DNA of 48,918 nt from Halorubrum saccharovorum DSM 1137. Its GTDB lineage: Archaea; Halobacteriota; Halobacteria; Halobacteriales; Haloferacaceae. The stretch covers positions 230,216 to 279,133 of the forward strand of contig NZ_AOJE01000057.1 in the NCBI RefSeq assembly GCF_000337915.1. The letters are read 5' to 3'. The translations under genes and the position numbers were made by a program. Numbering within the stretch: position 1 is the stretch's first letter; every line of letters begins with the position of its first letter. Shown in pieces: positions 15,739 through 25,100 of this stretch. Below the pieces are notes generated by a model that was not told where the DNA came from, did not search any database, and worked only from the letters and a program-made list of their open reading frames with translations.

Positions 15739-16338
15739 ATGCGCGACCTCGACGAGACGGACTTGGAGATCCTGTCGCTGCTGGCAGAGAACGCCCGGCG
15801 TCCCTTCAGCGAGATCGGCGAGCGGGTGGGGCTGTCGGGGCCGGCGGTCTCCGACCGCGTCACGCGGCTGGAGGAGACCGGCGTCATCGAGGGGTTCACG
15901 GTCGACGTCGACCGCACGAAGCTCCAGGCGGGCGTTCCGGTGTTGGTGGACGTAGAGCTGCCGCCGAACCGCCCCGAGGCGCTCGACGCGGCGCGGGATC
16001 GGGTCCGAGCGGCCGACCCGGTCGAACACGTCTTCGTCACGGCCGAGGGCGACCTCCGGGTGTACGCTCGCGTCGAGGGTCGGAACGCCCGGGAGTGGGT
16101 GGCCGGGCTGTTCGAGGGGGTCGCCGTCGACGACTACGCGGTCACGCTGGTCGACGTGTTCGAGTGGACGCCCTCGGTCGAGGGCGTGGAGTTCGCGTTG
16201 ACGTGTGCGGAATGCTCGAATACTGTTGATAGTGAAGGCGAGACGGCGCGGATCGACGGCGAGGTGTACCACTTCTGCTGTCCGTCCTGCCTGTCGCGTT
16301 TTAGGGAGCGGTACCAGCGACTGGAGGAGGGGGCGTGA
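15739..16338 (+). CDS. Lrp/AsnC-type copper regulator with C-terminal TRASH domain
   Basis: The 199-aa protein has an N-terminal winged helix (LDETDLEILSLLAENARRPF, then SGPAVSDRVTRLEETGVIEG) and a RAM-like sensor domain at about 65-145. The C-terminal TRASH metal module carries C156 and C159 (CAEC) and C180, C181, C184 (CCPSC). This layout matches the Halobacterium copper regulator VNG1179C, which is needed for copper-induced expression of the CopA-type ATPase. Position between copZ and copA supports the same role. ATG at 15739 is placed at the leaderless distance from the TATA box. Whether it binds the shared ACTTTGGAATC site is inference. Confidence 0.88.
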   Translation: MRDLDETDLEILSLLAENARRPFSEIGERVGLSGPAVSDRVTRLEETGVIEGFTVDVDRTKLQAGVPVLVDVELPPNRPEALDAARDRVRAADPVEHVFVTAEGDLRVYARVEGRNAREWVAGLFEGVAVDDYAVTLVDVFEWTPSVEGVEFALTCAECSNTVDSEGETARIDGEVYHFCCPSCLSRFRERYQRLEEGA

Positions 16339-16383
16339 TACGGTGAATACGCAGTTGACCCCGGATCGTCTGTGAACTCCGCC

Positions 16384-16428
16384 AACGTCTCGGCCGATCG
16401 CTTATCAACGTCTCGGCCGATCGCTTAT
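16384..16428 (+). repeat. Two tandem 23-bp repeats carrying TATA-like sequence
   Basis: Two identical 22-bp copies (16384-16405 and 16407-16428) have a period of 23 and each ends in CGATCGCTTAT. The second copy reads on as CGCTTATAA, a good haloarchaeal TATA box. They sit just before the large inverted repeat and the hairpin element in the regulator-copA gap. Confidence 0.85.
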
Positions 16429-16473
16429 AACTGATTGCTGTCGGTAGCGCGACGGTGAACTCCGCCAAAGCCC

Positions 16474-16570
16474 CAGTCGCGAGGGCTCGCGCGCCTTGCT
16501 GCGCTCCTCTCTCGGTCGCTTCGCTCCCTCGTTGCGGTGCTTACTGCGGCGTGCTTCGCCCTCGCGACTG
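16474..16570. repeat. Large inverted repeat, 13-bp perfect arms
   Basis: CAGTCGCGAGGGC (16474-16486) is the exact reverse complement of GCCCTCGCGACTG (16558-16570). The intervening 71 nt is GC-rich with short self-complementary runs, so a branched structure is possible. It lies 5' of hairpin element copy 1. No plausible protein is encoded. Confidence 0.8.
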
Positions 16571-16607
16571 CCCCTTTGAGTCCCGCCCGAACTGCAACCG
16601 CACAGCA

Positions 16608-16725
16608 CCTCACACCTCCCCAGCCTCGTCAGTCGCCCTCCGCGTTGCCTTCGGGCGACTGACTCCCTCGCGCGTGCTGACTCGCGGCCTGTCGGCCGCT
16701 CGCAGGCACGCGCCACCGCCTTCTT
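16608..16725 (+). repeat. Interspersed hairpin element, copy 1
   Basis: The core begins CCTCACACCTCCCCAGCCTC. An 11-bp stem follows: GTCAGTCGCCC (16628-16638) with GGGCGACTGAC (16653-16663) and a 14-nt loop. Then a second structure is seen: GCGCGTGC pairs with GCACGCGC around an inner GCGGCC/GGCCGC hairpin (about 16670-16712). Copies 2 and 3 are at 36934 and 48846. The stem differs in sequence but not in pairing. Confidence 0.8.
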
Positions 16726-16786
16726 TAGATCGACGCCCTCGCTCGTCCCGTTTCCTTGTCTCTCCGATCGACTGATCACAACGGCC

Positions 16787-16871
16787 ACTTTGGAATCGAA
16801 GGTTTCGACCCACTCGGAGGCGAACTCTCGAAGCAGAAAACCGCCTAAGGGTGGAACACGTAGTAGTACAC
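16787..16871 (+). promoter_or_regulatory. copA promoter region
   Basis: The 11-mer ACTTTGGAATC at 16787-16797 is identical to one in the regulator promoter. A weak TATA-like CCTAAG lies at 16845-16850, about 25 nt before the ATG at 16872. The remaining sequence up to 16338 is filled by the tandem repeats and hairpin element, so copA regulation probably sits in this 85-bp segment. Confidence 0.5.
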
Positions 16872-19586
16872 ATGCCAACGAGAACAGCTCACCTGAACGT
16901 CACGGGCATGTCCTGCGCCAACTGCTCGGCGACGATCGAGGACGCCCTCGACGACCTCGACGGGGTGGCGTCGGCGAACGCCAACTACGCCACCGACGAG
17001 GGATCGGTCGAGTACGACCCCGAGGAGGTGTCGCTCGGCGAGATATTCGACGCGATCGAGTCGGCGGGGTACGGCGCAGTCACCGAGACGGTTTCGGTCG
17101 CGATCACGGACATGTCCTGCGCGAACTGCGCGGAGGCCAACACGGAGGCCCTCGAATCGACGCCGGGCGTGATCGAGGCCGACGTGAACTACGCGACCGA
17201 CGAGGCGCAGGTCCGGTATAACCCCGCCGACGCCTCGCTCGGCGACCTCTACGACGCGATCGAGTCGGCGGGGTACTCGCCGGTCCGGGAGGGCGGCGAG
17301 GGCGGTGGAGACGGCGACGACAGCGCCGACGGCGCCGACGGCGCCGGCACGGGCGACGCCGAACAGGACGCCCGCGACGCCGCCCGCGAGGAGGAGATCC
17401 GCAAGCAACTCCGACTGACCCTCTTCGGTGCGGTCCTCGCGACTCCCCTGCTGGCGTTCATGGCCGATCACCTGCTGTTCGCCGGCGAGATATTCCCGGA
17501 CCGCGTCTTCGGCGTGCGTCTCGGCTGGGTCCAGTTCCTGCTCGCGACCCCCGTGCAGATCGTCTTGGGGCGCCCGTTCTACAGGAACTCGTACAAGGCG
17601 CTCGTGACGAACGGGCGCGCCAACATGGACGTGCTGATCGCGCTCGGCTCCACGACCGCGTACGTCTACTCGGTCGCGGCGCTCTCGGGCGCGATCGCCG
17701 GGAGCCTCTACTTCGATACGGCCGCGCTCATCCTCGTGTTCATCACGCTCGGCAACTACCTGGAGGCCCGCTCGAAGGGCCGCGCCGGCGAGGCGCTCCG
17801 GAAGTTACTGGAGATGGAGGCCGATCAGGCAACCCTCGTCGACGATGACGGAACCGAGCGGGAGGTCCCCGTCGACGAGGTCGAGGTCGGGGACCGGATG
17901 AAGGTGCGCCCGGGCGAGAAAATCCCGACCGACGGGGTCGTCGTCGACGGCCAGAGCGCGGTCGACGAGTCGATGGTGACCGGCGAGTCGGTCCCGGTCG
18001 AGAAGGGGGAAGGCGACGAGGTCGTCGGGTCGACGGTGAACGAGAACGGGCTGCTCGTGGTCGAGGCGACGAAGGTCGGCGCCGACACCGCGCTCCAGCA
18101 GATCGTCCGCACGGTCAAGGAGGCGCAGTCGCGCCAGCCCGACATCCAGAACCTCGCCGACCGCATCTCGGCGTACTTCGTCCCCGCGGTCATCGTCAAC
18201 GCCCTCCTGTGGGGAACCGTCTGGTTCCTCTTCCCGGAGGCGCTTGCCGGGTTCGTCGACGCCCTGCCGCTGTGGGGGCTCGTCGCCGGCGGCCCGAGCG
18301 CCGCGGGCGGTGCCGTCACAGTCTCCGAGTTCGCGATCGTCGTGTTCGCCTCCGCGGTGCTCATCGCCTGCCCCTGCGCGCTCGGGCTGGCGACGCCCGC
18401 CGCGACGATGGTCGGCACGACGATCGGCGCCGGACACGGCGTCCTGTTCAAGGGCGGCGACGTGCTCGAACGCGCCAAGGACGTCGACACCGTCGTCTTC
18501 GACAAGACGGGGACGCTCACCGAGGGCGAGATGGAGCTGACCGACGTGGTCGCGTTCGACCGCGACGGCGAGCCCCTCCCGGACGGCGGCGCGGCGCAGC
18601 GGTGGGAGGGCGACGACGACCTCCCGTCCCCCGGCTCCGATCCCGACACCGATCGCAACCCGGAAGACGAGGTACTCCGACTCGCCGCGACCGCCGAGCG
18701 CGGCAGCGAACACCCGCTCGCCCGCGCCATCGTCGAGGGCGCCGAGTCGCACCGGATCGACGTGGGATCCCCGGACGAGTTCGAGAACGTCCCCGGGCAG
18801 GGGGTCCGCGCGACGGTCGCCTCGGACGGGTCCGGCGAGGCCACCGAGGTGCTGGTCGGCAACCGGAAGCTGCTGCGTGACAACGGGATCGACCCCTCGC
18901 CCGCCGCGGAGACGATGGAGCGCTTGGAGAGCGAGGGGAAGACGGCGATGCTCGTCGCCCGCGTGTCCGCTGACACGAACGAGGGCCGGCTCCTCGGCGT
19001 CGTCGCCGACGCGGACACCGTGAAGCCGAGCGCGGCCGACGCCGTCTCGGCCCTCCGCGACCGCGGTATCGACGTGATGATGATCACGGGCGACAACGAG
19101 CGCACCGCCCGCGCGGTCGCCGAGCAGGTCGGGATCGACCCCGAAAACGTCCGGGCGGAGGTCCTCCCGGAGGACAAGTCCGACGCGATCGAGGCGATCC
19201 AAGCCGACGGTCGGCAGGCGATGATGGTCGGCGACGGCGTCAACGACGCCCCCGCGCTCGCGGTCGCGTACGTCGGGACCGCCATCGGGAGCGGCACGGA
19301 CGTGGCCATCGAGGCCGCGGACGTGACCCTGATGCGCGACGACCCGCTCGACGTGGCGAAGGCGATCCGGATCTCGGACGCGACGCTCCAGAAGATCAAA
19401 CAGAACCTCGTGTGGGCGCTCGGCTACAACACGCTGATGATCCCGCTCGCGTCGCTCGGCCTGCTCCAGCCCGCGCTGGCCGCCGGGGCGATGGCGCTGT
19501 CCAGCGTGAGCGTGCTCACCAACAGCCTGCTGTTCCGCCGGTACGACCCCGACCGCGATTACCGGCTGCTCGGCCGACTGCGGTGA
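16872..19586 (+). CDS. copA: Copper-exporting P1B-type ATPase CopA
   Basis: The 904-aa ATPase pumps Cu(I)/Ag(I) out of the cytoplasm. It has two N-terminal HMA domains with C15-A-N-C18 and C83-A-N-C86, an acidic linker, and eight expected membrane helices. The transport site is C500-P-C502 ([14 protein letters not shown]), the phosphorylated aspartate is D544 in [10 protein letters not shown], the actuator motif is [20 protein letters not shown] marks the nucleotide domain, and [13 protein letters not shown] is the hinge. ATG at 16872 starts the first HMA domain ([20 protein letters not shown]); seven extra upstream codons are possible but less likely. CPC plus the neighbouring CopZ and TRASH regulator make copper much more likely than zinc. 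Confidence 0.96.
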   Translation: MPTRTAHLNVTGMSCANCSATIEDALDDLDGVASANANYATDEGSVEYDPEEVSLGEIFDAIESAGYGAVTETVSVAITDMSCANCAEANTEALESTPGVIEADVNYATDEAQVRYNPADASLGDLYDAIESAGYSPVREGGEGGGDGDDSADGADGAGTGDAEQDARDAAREEEIRKQLRLTLFGAVLATPLLAFMADHLLFAGEIFPDRVFGVRLGWVQFLLATPVQIVLGRPFYRNSYKALVTNGRANMDVLIALGSTTAYVYSVAALSGAIAGSLYFDTAALILVFITLGNYLEARSKGRAGEALRKLLEMEADQATLVDDDGTEREVPVDEVEVGDRMKVRPGEKIPTDGVVVDGQSAVDESMVTGESVPVEKGEGDEVVGSTVNENGLLVVEATKVGADTALQQIVRTVKEAQSRQPDIQNLADRISAYFVPAVIVNALLWGTVWFLFPEALAGFVDALPLWGLVAGGPSAAGGAVTVSEFAIVVFASAVLIACPCALGLATPAATMVGTTIGAGHGVLFKGGDVLERAKDVDTVVFDKTGTLTEGEMELTDVVAFDRDGEPLPDGGAAQRWEGDDDLPSPGSDPDTDRNPEDEVLRLAATAERGSEHPLARAIVEGAESHRIDVGSPDEFENVPGQGVRATVASDGSGEATEVLVGNRKLLRDNGIDPSPAAETMERLESEGKTAMLVARVSADTNEGRLLGVVADADTVKPSAADAVSALRDRGIDVMMITGDNERTARAVAEQVGIDPENVRAEVLPEDKSDAIEAIQADGRQAMMVGDGVNDAPALAVAYVGTAIGSGTDVAIEAADVTLMRDDPLDVAKAIRISDATLQKIKQNLVWALGYNTLMIPLASLGLLQPALAAGAMALSSVSVLTNSLLFRRYDPDRDYRLLGRLR

Positions 19587-19605
19587 GCGAGGCCGACCGC
19601 TCCGA

Positions 19606-20529
19606 TCACGGCTCGCCCCTCGTCACGCGGTACGCCTGATCGGCGTACCAGAATCGGACCGTCTCGTCGTCGTCGACGACCCGGTCGGCTGTTCGCCTGT
19701 TTGTCCGAAGGACCATCTGCTCGACATCTTCGACTGTGAACGCGAGCAGATTTCGGTAGCCGCGATTCCGCCACCGCATCATCTGCTCGGCGATGATCGT
19801 GCGGTCGGCCGTCTGCGCTCGCTCCAGCGTGAGGGTGGCCCGATCCCCGTCGTCGCCGTCCGACGCCGCCCGCCACCCGTCTGTCGTGACGGTTACCGTG
19901 GTCCCGTCCGACTCGCTCGTCGCGTCGTCGGTCGGCACGACGGAGACCGGCGGCGCGTCGAACTCGACGATGGCGGCGCTCTCCGATGTCGCGTGCCCGT
20001 ATCCCACCACGGCCGCGTAGTGGCCTCCACCGAGATATGGATACTGCACGTCATCGTTGGTGTCTATTTCACCTGCCGCTGCCTCTATCGTCCACGTTTC
20101 ACTCTCGCCTGCCGAGAGATTGTAACAGATGCCGTCGTGGGCGCCCGGACCGATGTGAAACCACCGTTCGTCCCGCAGCTTGTAGAGGTTCCAGTGGCCG
20201 CAGCCGGTCGATTCCTGTGACCGATTGTGATACGTGAAGTCGATCTGAGCAGGCAGTTCCGTCCTTTCGGTGCTCGGACGGACGAATCCCTGAGTCGTTT
20301 CGTCGGATTCGTGGTACCAAGTGACTTCGTTCTCGCCCGGAAGGTCCGGCACCGACATCCCGGCGAACTCCGAGTCGGTTGTCGGTCCCGGTGTGTCTGC
20401 CGGGTCGGTCGACTCGCTTCTCGTCGTCGGTTCGTCTGCCGATTCGTTCGATCCTTCTTCCGGCGTGTTGCAGCCGGCAAACGCCCCGAGGGCGACCGAC
20501 AGGCCGGCGAGGAGGGCGCGTCGGCGCAT
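19606..20529 (-). CDS. Secreted lipoprotein, unknown function
   Basis: The 307-aa protein begins MRRRALLAGLSVALGAFAGC, a signal with lipobox and C20, followed by an acidic Ser/Thr/Glu tether of about 45 residues. The folded part contains VTWYHESDET, GCGHWNLYKLRDERWFHIGP and LSAGESETWTIEAAAGE, a beta-rich pattern that suggests an immunoglobulin-like sandwich. The C-terminal third (IIAEQMMRWRNRGYRNLLAF) is helical. No family is recognised with confidence. A GGGAGGG purine tract just before the ATG is a good ribosome site. It converges with copA but shows nothing metal-specific. Confidence 0.72.
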   Translation of the reverse strand: MRRRALLAGLSVALGAFAGCNTPEEGSNESADEPTTRSESTDPADTPGPTTDSEFAGMSVPDLPGENEVTWYHESDETTQGFVRPSTERTELPAQIDFTYHNRSQESTGCGHWNLYKLRDERWFHIGPGAHDGICYNLSAGESETWTIEAAAGEIDTNDDVQYPYLGGGHYAAVVGYGHATSESAAIVEFDAPPVSVVPTDDATSESDGTTVTVTTDGWRAASDGDDGDRATLTLERAQTADRTIIAEQMMRWRNRGYRNLLAFTVEDVEQMVLRTNRRTADRVVDDDETVRFWYADQAYRVTRGEP

Positions 20530-20743
20530 ACCCTCCCTGTTCGCCAGCGTGTGAAGGCTCTTGTGGGGGGTCTCGATGAGACACAGCTAGCCCACGAATC
20601 CACATTTAGTATAGCGATATACAATTTAAACACCTGATCGAGCCCCAATCCCCGATCGACAGCTACGACCGCCTCGCACGTCGGTTCCGGTCCACTGAGA
20701 GACGATCGACCGGCTTTTTCCCCGCCGTACCGTCGGATCGGGT
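20530..20743. promoter_or_regulatory. A/T-rich divergent promoter region
   Basis: Between the lipoprotein and the small conserved gene, 20603-20633 is strongly A/T-rich and includes TTTAGTATAGCGATATACAA with a partly palindromic TATAGCGATATA. It probably holds the lipoprotein promoter. GGCTTTTTCC at 20712-20721 is the likely TATA box of the rightward gene. No gene is seen. Confidence 0.45.
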
Positions 20744-21073
20744 ATGGCCGACGAGTTCGACCCCGAGAAGTTCGAGGACAAGTACGCGAACTACTTCAAC
20801 GAGCTCCAGCGGGCGTACAAGAACGCGTTCAACCAGATGAACGACCGGTACGACTCGGAGCTGATCCACGGGATCGACCAGACGGTGCTCAACGAGTCCG
20901 AGCCGTTCTACGAGGACGGCGAGTTCCGCGTCGAACTCCCCGAGAACCCCCGCGACCGCATTCAGGGTGCCGTCCCCGTTGACGACGAGACGTTCGAGGA
21001 GACGCTCGACGAGTACGTCGACCGGATCGAGACGGAGCTGTACCGGACGCTGGGTGTCGACCGCCCGGAGTGA
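20744..21073 (+). CDS. Small conserved haloarchaeal protein
   Basis: The 109-aa acidic protein starts MADEFDPEKFEDKYANYFNE and continues through helical sequence (LQRAYKNAFNQMNDRYDSEL, LNESEPFYEDGEFRVELPEN, TLDEYVDRIETELYRTLGV). I recognise it as a conserved haloarchaeal family of unknown function (DUF5783 from memory). There is no signal peptide, membrane helix or Cys. It is followed after about 100 bp by the NifU-domain gene with its own promoter (GCATAAG at 21145-21151). Confidence 0.8.
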   Translation: MADEFDPEKFEDKYANYFNELQRAYKNAFNQMNDRYDSELIHGIDQTVLNESEPFYEDGEFRVELPENPRDRIQGAVPVDDETFEETLDEYVDRIETELYRTLGVDRPE

Positions 21074-21175
21074 GATAGCCGCGTTCCGACCGCTTCACCC
21101 CCAGAGACGACGGTTCTCGCACCCTGCGTTCCGTCGAACCAAAGGCATAAGCCGCCCGGACGCCAACTCGCGTAC

Positions 21176-21553
21176 ATGAGCACGGACACGACTGACGCGG
21201 ACAACGACCTCCGCGAGCGGATCACGAACTTCCTGCGACGCAACTTCCCGCAGATCCAGATGCACGGCGGGAGCGCCGCCATCAGCCACCTCGACCGCGA
21301 GAGCGGCGAGGTCACGATCCAGCTCGGCGGCGCCTGCTCCGGCTGCGGTATCTCCCCCATGACGATCCAGGCGATCAAGTCCCGGATGGTCAAGGAGATC
21401 CCGGAAATCGAGACGGTCCACGCCGACACCGGTATGGACTCCGGCGCGGACGGCGACCTCGGCGGCACCAGCAGCGGCGGCATGTCCCCCTCTTTCCCCG
21501 GCGAGACGACCGACGACGGCGGCGACGACGAAGGCCCGCAGGCCCCGTTCTGA
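21176..21553 (+). CDS. NifU C-terminal-domain Fe-S scaffold/carrier protein
   Basis: The 125-aa protein contains a Nfu domain (residues 10-75) with LRRNFPQIQMHGGSAAISH and the cluster-binding C54-S-G-C57 in GGACSGCGISPMTIQA. Such proteins dimerise around a [4Fe-4S] cluster and deliver it to apo-enzymes. The acidic Gly/Asp tail (about 85-125) is not part of the domain. It works in the same pathway as the SufBCD operon 18 kb away. A T-rich run CGGTTTTTCG after the stop (21588-21597) is a likely transcript end. Confidence 0.9.
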   Translation: MSTDTTDADNDLRERITNFLRRNFPQIQMHGGSAAISHLDRESGEVTIQLGGACSGCGISPMTIQAIKSRMVKEIPEIETVHADTGMDSGADGDLGGTSSGGMSPSFPGETTDDGGDDEGPQAPF

Positions 21554-21757
21554 GCGGTTCTCCCGATCTCGCGGCTCCGTTCTCTTCGGTTTTTCGCGTT
21601 CGATAGCCGTTCTCTCGGTGTTCAAGGCGTCTCTCGACGATTCCTTGTCGACATAGCTGTGCCTCTTCCGGACGAATTAAATCAAATGTCGCTATATCAA
21701 TTCGGGTTCGCGGTGCGACTGAAGGGTTTTTGCCCCCGGCGGTCGTGGACGATTTCT

Positions 21758-22177
21758 ATGCACCATCGGGAGGTCGAGACGACGGCGGAGTACGTCGCGC
21801 GGTTCGAGACGGGCGCCGACTGGCGCGAGGAGATCGAGGACCTCGCCCGGGCGGAGGATGTCGAAGCGGGCTGGTTCACGGCGCTCGGAGCCGTACAGGA
21901 CGCGGAGGTGTGGTTCTACGACCAGGACGACACCGAGTACAAATCCGTGAGCTTCGACGAGCCGCTGGAGGTCGCGGCCTGCGTCGGCAACGTCTCGCTG
22001 CTCGACGGCGACGTGTTCGCGCACACGCACGTCGTGCTGTCGCGGCCGAGCGGGCAGGCGCTCGCGGGCCACCTCGACTCCGCGACCGTCTGGGCCGGGG
22101 AGTGCCACCTGCGGGCGTTCGCGGAGCCGCTGGAGCGCTCCCACGACGAGGCCACCGACCTCGACCTATGGCTCTGA
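21758..22177 (+). CDS. PPC (DUF296) domain DNA-binding-like protein
   Basis: The 139-aa protein is a stand-alone PPC domain: DWREEIEDLARAEDVEAGWF, ALGAVQDAEVWFYDQ, the small strand-loop GNVSLLDGDVFAHTHVVLSR with its metal-binding-type H-x-H, and GHLDSATVWAGECHLRAF. In plants this domain accompanies AT-hooks. Prokaryotic versions form trimers and are often called DNA-binding, but their role is unproven. ATG at 21758 fits the leaderless distance from GGGTTTTTGC (21724-21733); upstream codons read low-quality sequence. It lies 16 bp before polC and may share its transcript. Confidence 0.85.
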   Translation: MHHREVETTAEYVARFETGADWREEIEDLARAEDVEAGWFTALGAVQDAEVWFYDQDDTEYKSVSFDEPLEVAACVGNVSLLDGDVFAHTHVVLSRPSGQALAGHLDSATVWAGECHLRAFAEPLERSHDEATDLDLWL

Positions 22178-22193
22178 GGCGGAGCGCGCGGCG

Positions 22194-25100
22194 ATGAGGC
22201 CGGACGACGAGCGCTATTTCGCTCGGATCGAGGACCGCCTCGACGAGGCGTGGGACGTGGCCGAAGCCGCCAAAGAGCAGGGTCACGACCCGAAACCGGA
22301 GATCGAGATCCCGATCGCTCGCGACATGGCCGACCGCGTCGAGAACATCCTCGGGATCGACGGGGTGGCGGAGCGCGTCCGCGAGCTGGAGGGCGAGATG
22401 TCCCGCGAGGAGGCGGCGCTGGAGCTCGTCACCGACTTCGTCGAGGGGACCGTCGGCGACTACGACTCCCGCGCCGGCAAGGTCGAGGGCGCGGTCCGGA
22501 CCGCGGTCGCGCTGCTCACCGAGGGGGTCGTCGCCGCGCCGATCGAGGGGATCGACCGGGTGGAGCTGCTGGAGAACGACGACGGCACGGAGTTCGTCAA
22601 CGTCTACTACGCCGGCCCGATCCGGTCGGCGGGCGGGACCGCACAGGCGCTGTCCGTGCTCGTCGCTGACTACGCCCGGTCGCTGCTCGACATCGACGAG
22701 TACAAGCCCCGCGACGTGGAGGTCGAGCGATACGCCGAGGAGATCGCCCTCTACGACAAGGAGACGGGGCTCCAGTACACGCCGAAGGACAAGGAGTCGA
22801 AGTTCATCGCCCAGCACATGCCCGTCATGCTCGACGGGGAGGCGACGGGCGACGAGGAGGTCTCGGGGTTCCGCGACCTGGAGCGCGTCGACACCAACTC
22901 CGCGCGCGGCGGGATGTGTCTCGTCGCCGCCGAGGGGATCGCGCTGAAGGCCCCGAAGATCCAGCGGTACACCCGCGACCTCGACGAGGTCGACTGGCCG
23001 TGGCTCCAGGACCTGATCGACGGGACGATCGGGAAGGACGGCGGCGGCGCGAGCGACGAGGCCGCCGAGGACGCCGACGCAGAAACGGACGACGGCGAGG
23101 ACGCCGGTACGGATCCGAACGAGGCTGACGACGCGGCCGACGACCCGGAGAGCGACGACTCGGAGGCGGCCGAGCCCGACGGACCCCTCCGCGCGAACTC
23201 TTCCCAGAAGTTCCTCCGCGACCTGATCGCGGGCCGGCCCGTCTTCACCCATCCGAGCGAGGCGGGCGGGTTCCGGCTCCGATACGGTCGCGCGCGCAAC
23301 CACGGGTTCGCGACCGGTGGGGTCCACCCGGCGACGATGCACCTCGTCGACGACTTCCTCGCGGCGGGCACCCAGATCAAGACGGAGCGGCCGGGGAAGG
23401 CCCACGGGGTTGTCCCCGTCGACTCCATCGAGGGCCCGACGGTGCGCCTCGCGAACGGCGAGGTCCGGCGGATCGACGACCCCGAGGAGGCGAAGGAGAT
23501 CCGGAACGGCGTCGAGAAGGTGCTCGATCTCGGCGAGTACCTCGTCAACTACGGCGAGTTCGTCGAGAACAACCACCCGCTCGCGCCCGCGTCGTACGTC
23601 TACGAGTGGTGGGTCCAGGAGTTCGAGGCCGCCGGCGCCGACGTGCAGGCCATGGAGGACGACCCGCACGTCGACCTCGAACACCCCGACGTCGACGAAG
23701 CGCTCGCGTGGGCGCGCGAGTACGACTGCCCGCTCCACCCGGAGTACACCTACCTCTGGCACGACGTGTCCGTCGACGCGTTCGAGGCGCTCGCCGACGC
23801 GGTCGCCGCCGGCGACGTGGTCGAGGGCGTCCTCGCGATCGAGCGCACGGACGCGACCCAGACCGCGCTGGAGTCGCTGTTGGTCGAACACGTCGCGACG
23901 CCGGACGCGCTCCGGATCCCCACGTGGCGCCCGCTGGCGCGCTCGCTCGGGGTCGACGACGGGCTCCGAAAGACGTGGGACGCGAGCGACCTCTCGACCG
24001 CGGCCCGCGAGTGGGACGACGGCGAGAACGCGGTGAAGGCCGTCAACGAGGTCGCCCCCTTCGAGGTGCGAGAGCGGGCGCCGACCCGGATCGGGAACCG
24101 GATGGGACGCCCGGAGAAGTCGGAGAGCCGCGACCTCTCGCCCGCGGTCCACACGCTGTTCCCGATCAACGAGGCCGGCGGTCCCCAGCGCGACGTGACG
24201 GAGGCCGCGAGCGTCATGGACGACTCGGGCCATCGAGGCCGGCTGGAGCTGGAGGTCTCCGACCGGGTGTGTCCCGAGTGCGGCGAGCACACGTACCGGG
24301 CGCAGTGCCCGGACTGCGAGGTCCACACCGACCTCCACTACGAGTGCGGCGGCTGCGGAACCGTCTGCGAGCCCGACGAGGCCGGGCGCGTCGAGTGCCC
24401 GCGCTGCGAGTGGGAGGTGACGGCGGCGACCGACCAGGAGGTCGACCTCAACGACGCGTACCGCTCGGCGCTTGAGAACGTCGGCGAGCGGGAGTCCGCC
24501 TTCGAGATCCTCAAAGGGGTCCAGGGGCTCACCTCGCGGAACAAGACCCCCGAGCCGATCGAGAAGGGGATCCTCCGCGCGAAGAACGGCGTCACCTCGT
24601 TCAAGGACGGGACGGTCCGCTACGACATGACCGACCTCCCCGTCACGTCGGTCCGGCCCGAGGAGCTCGACGTCACCGCCGACCACCTCCGGGAGATCGG
24701 CTACGAGACGGACATCGACGGCGAGCCGTTGCGCCACGACGACCAGCTCGTGGAGCTCCGCGTGCAGGACATCGTCCTCTCCGACGGCGCCGCCGAGCAC
24801 ATGCTCAAGACCGCGGACTTCGTCGACGACCTCTTAGAGCAGTACTACGACCTCCCCCGCTTCTACGAGGTCAACGAGCGCGACGACCTCGTCGGCGAGC
24901 TCGTCTTCGGGATGGCCCCCCACACGAGCGCCGCGACTGTCGGGAGAGTGGTCGGTTTCACCTCGGCCGCCGTCGGATACGCTCATCCGTACTTTCACGC
25001 CGCGAAACGGCGGAACTGCTTCCACCCGGAGACGGAGATCGAGTACCGAGACGGCGCGGGTTGGCACCGCGAGACCATCGAGGAATTCGTCGAGGATCGG

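Noticed and set aside
16405-16878. Several short frames across the regulator-copA gap
   Set aside because: They overlap inverted repeats and the hairpin element, are Arg/Ser-rich, and have no promoter in their sense.
16872-19586. Zinc/cadmium ATPase instead of copper ATPase
   Set aside because: The CPC motif, two GMSCxxC-type HMA domains and adjacent copper-type regulator and chaperone favour Cu(I).
21876-24800. 974-codon open frame on the minus strand opposite polC
   Set aside because: It is antisense to an unmistakable DP2 gene, has Val/Arg/Leu-biased shadow composition and no domain. High GC at third positions leaves antisense frames open.
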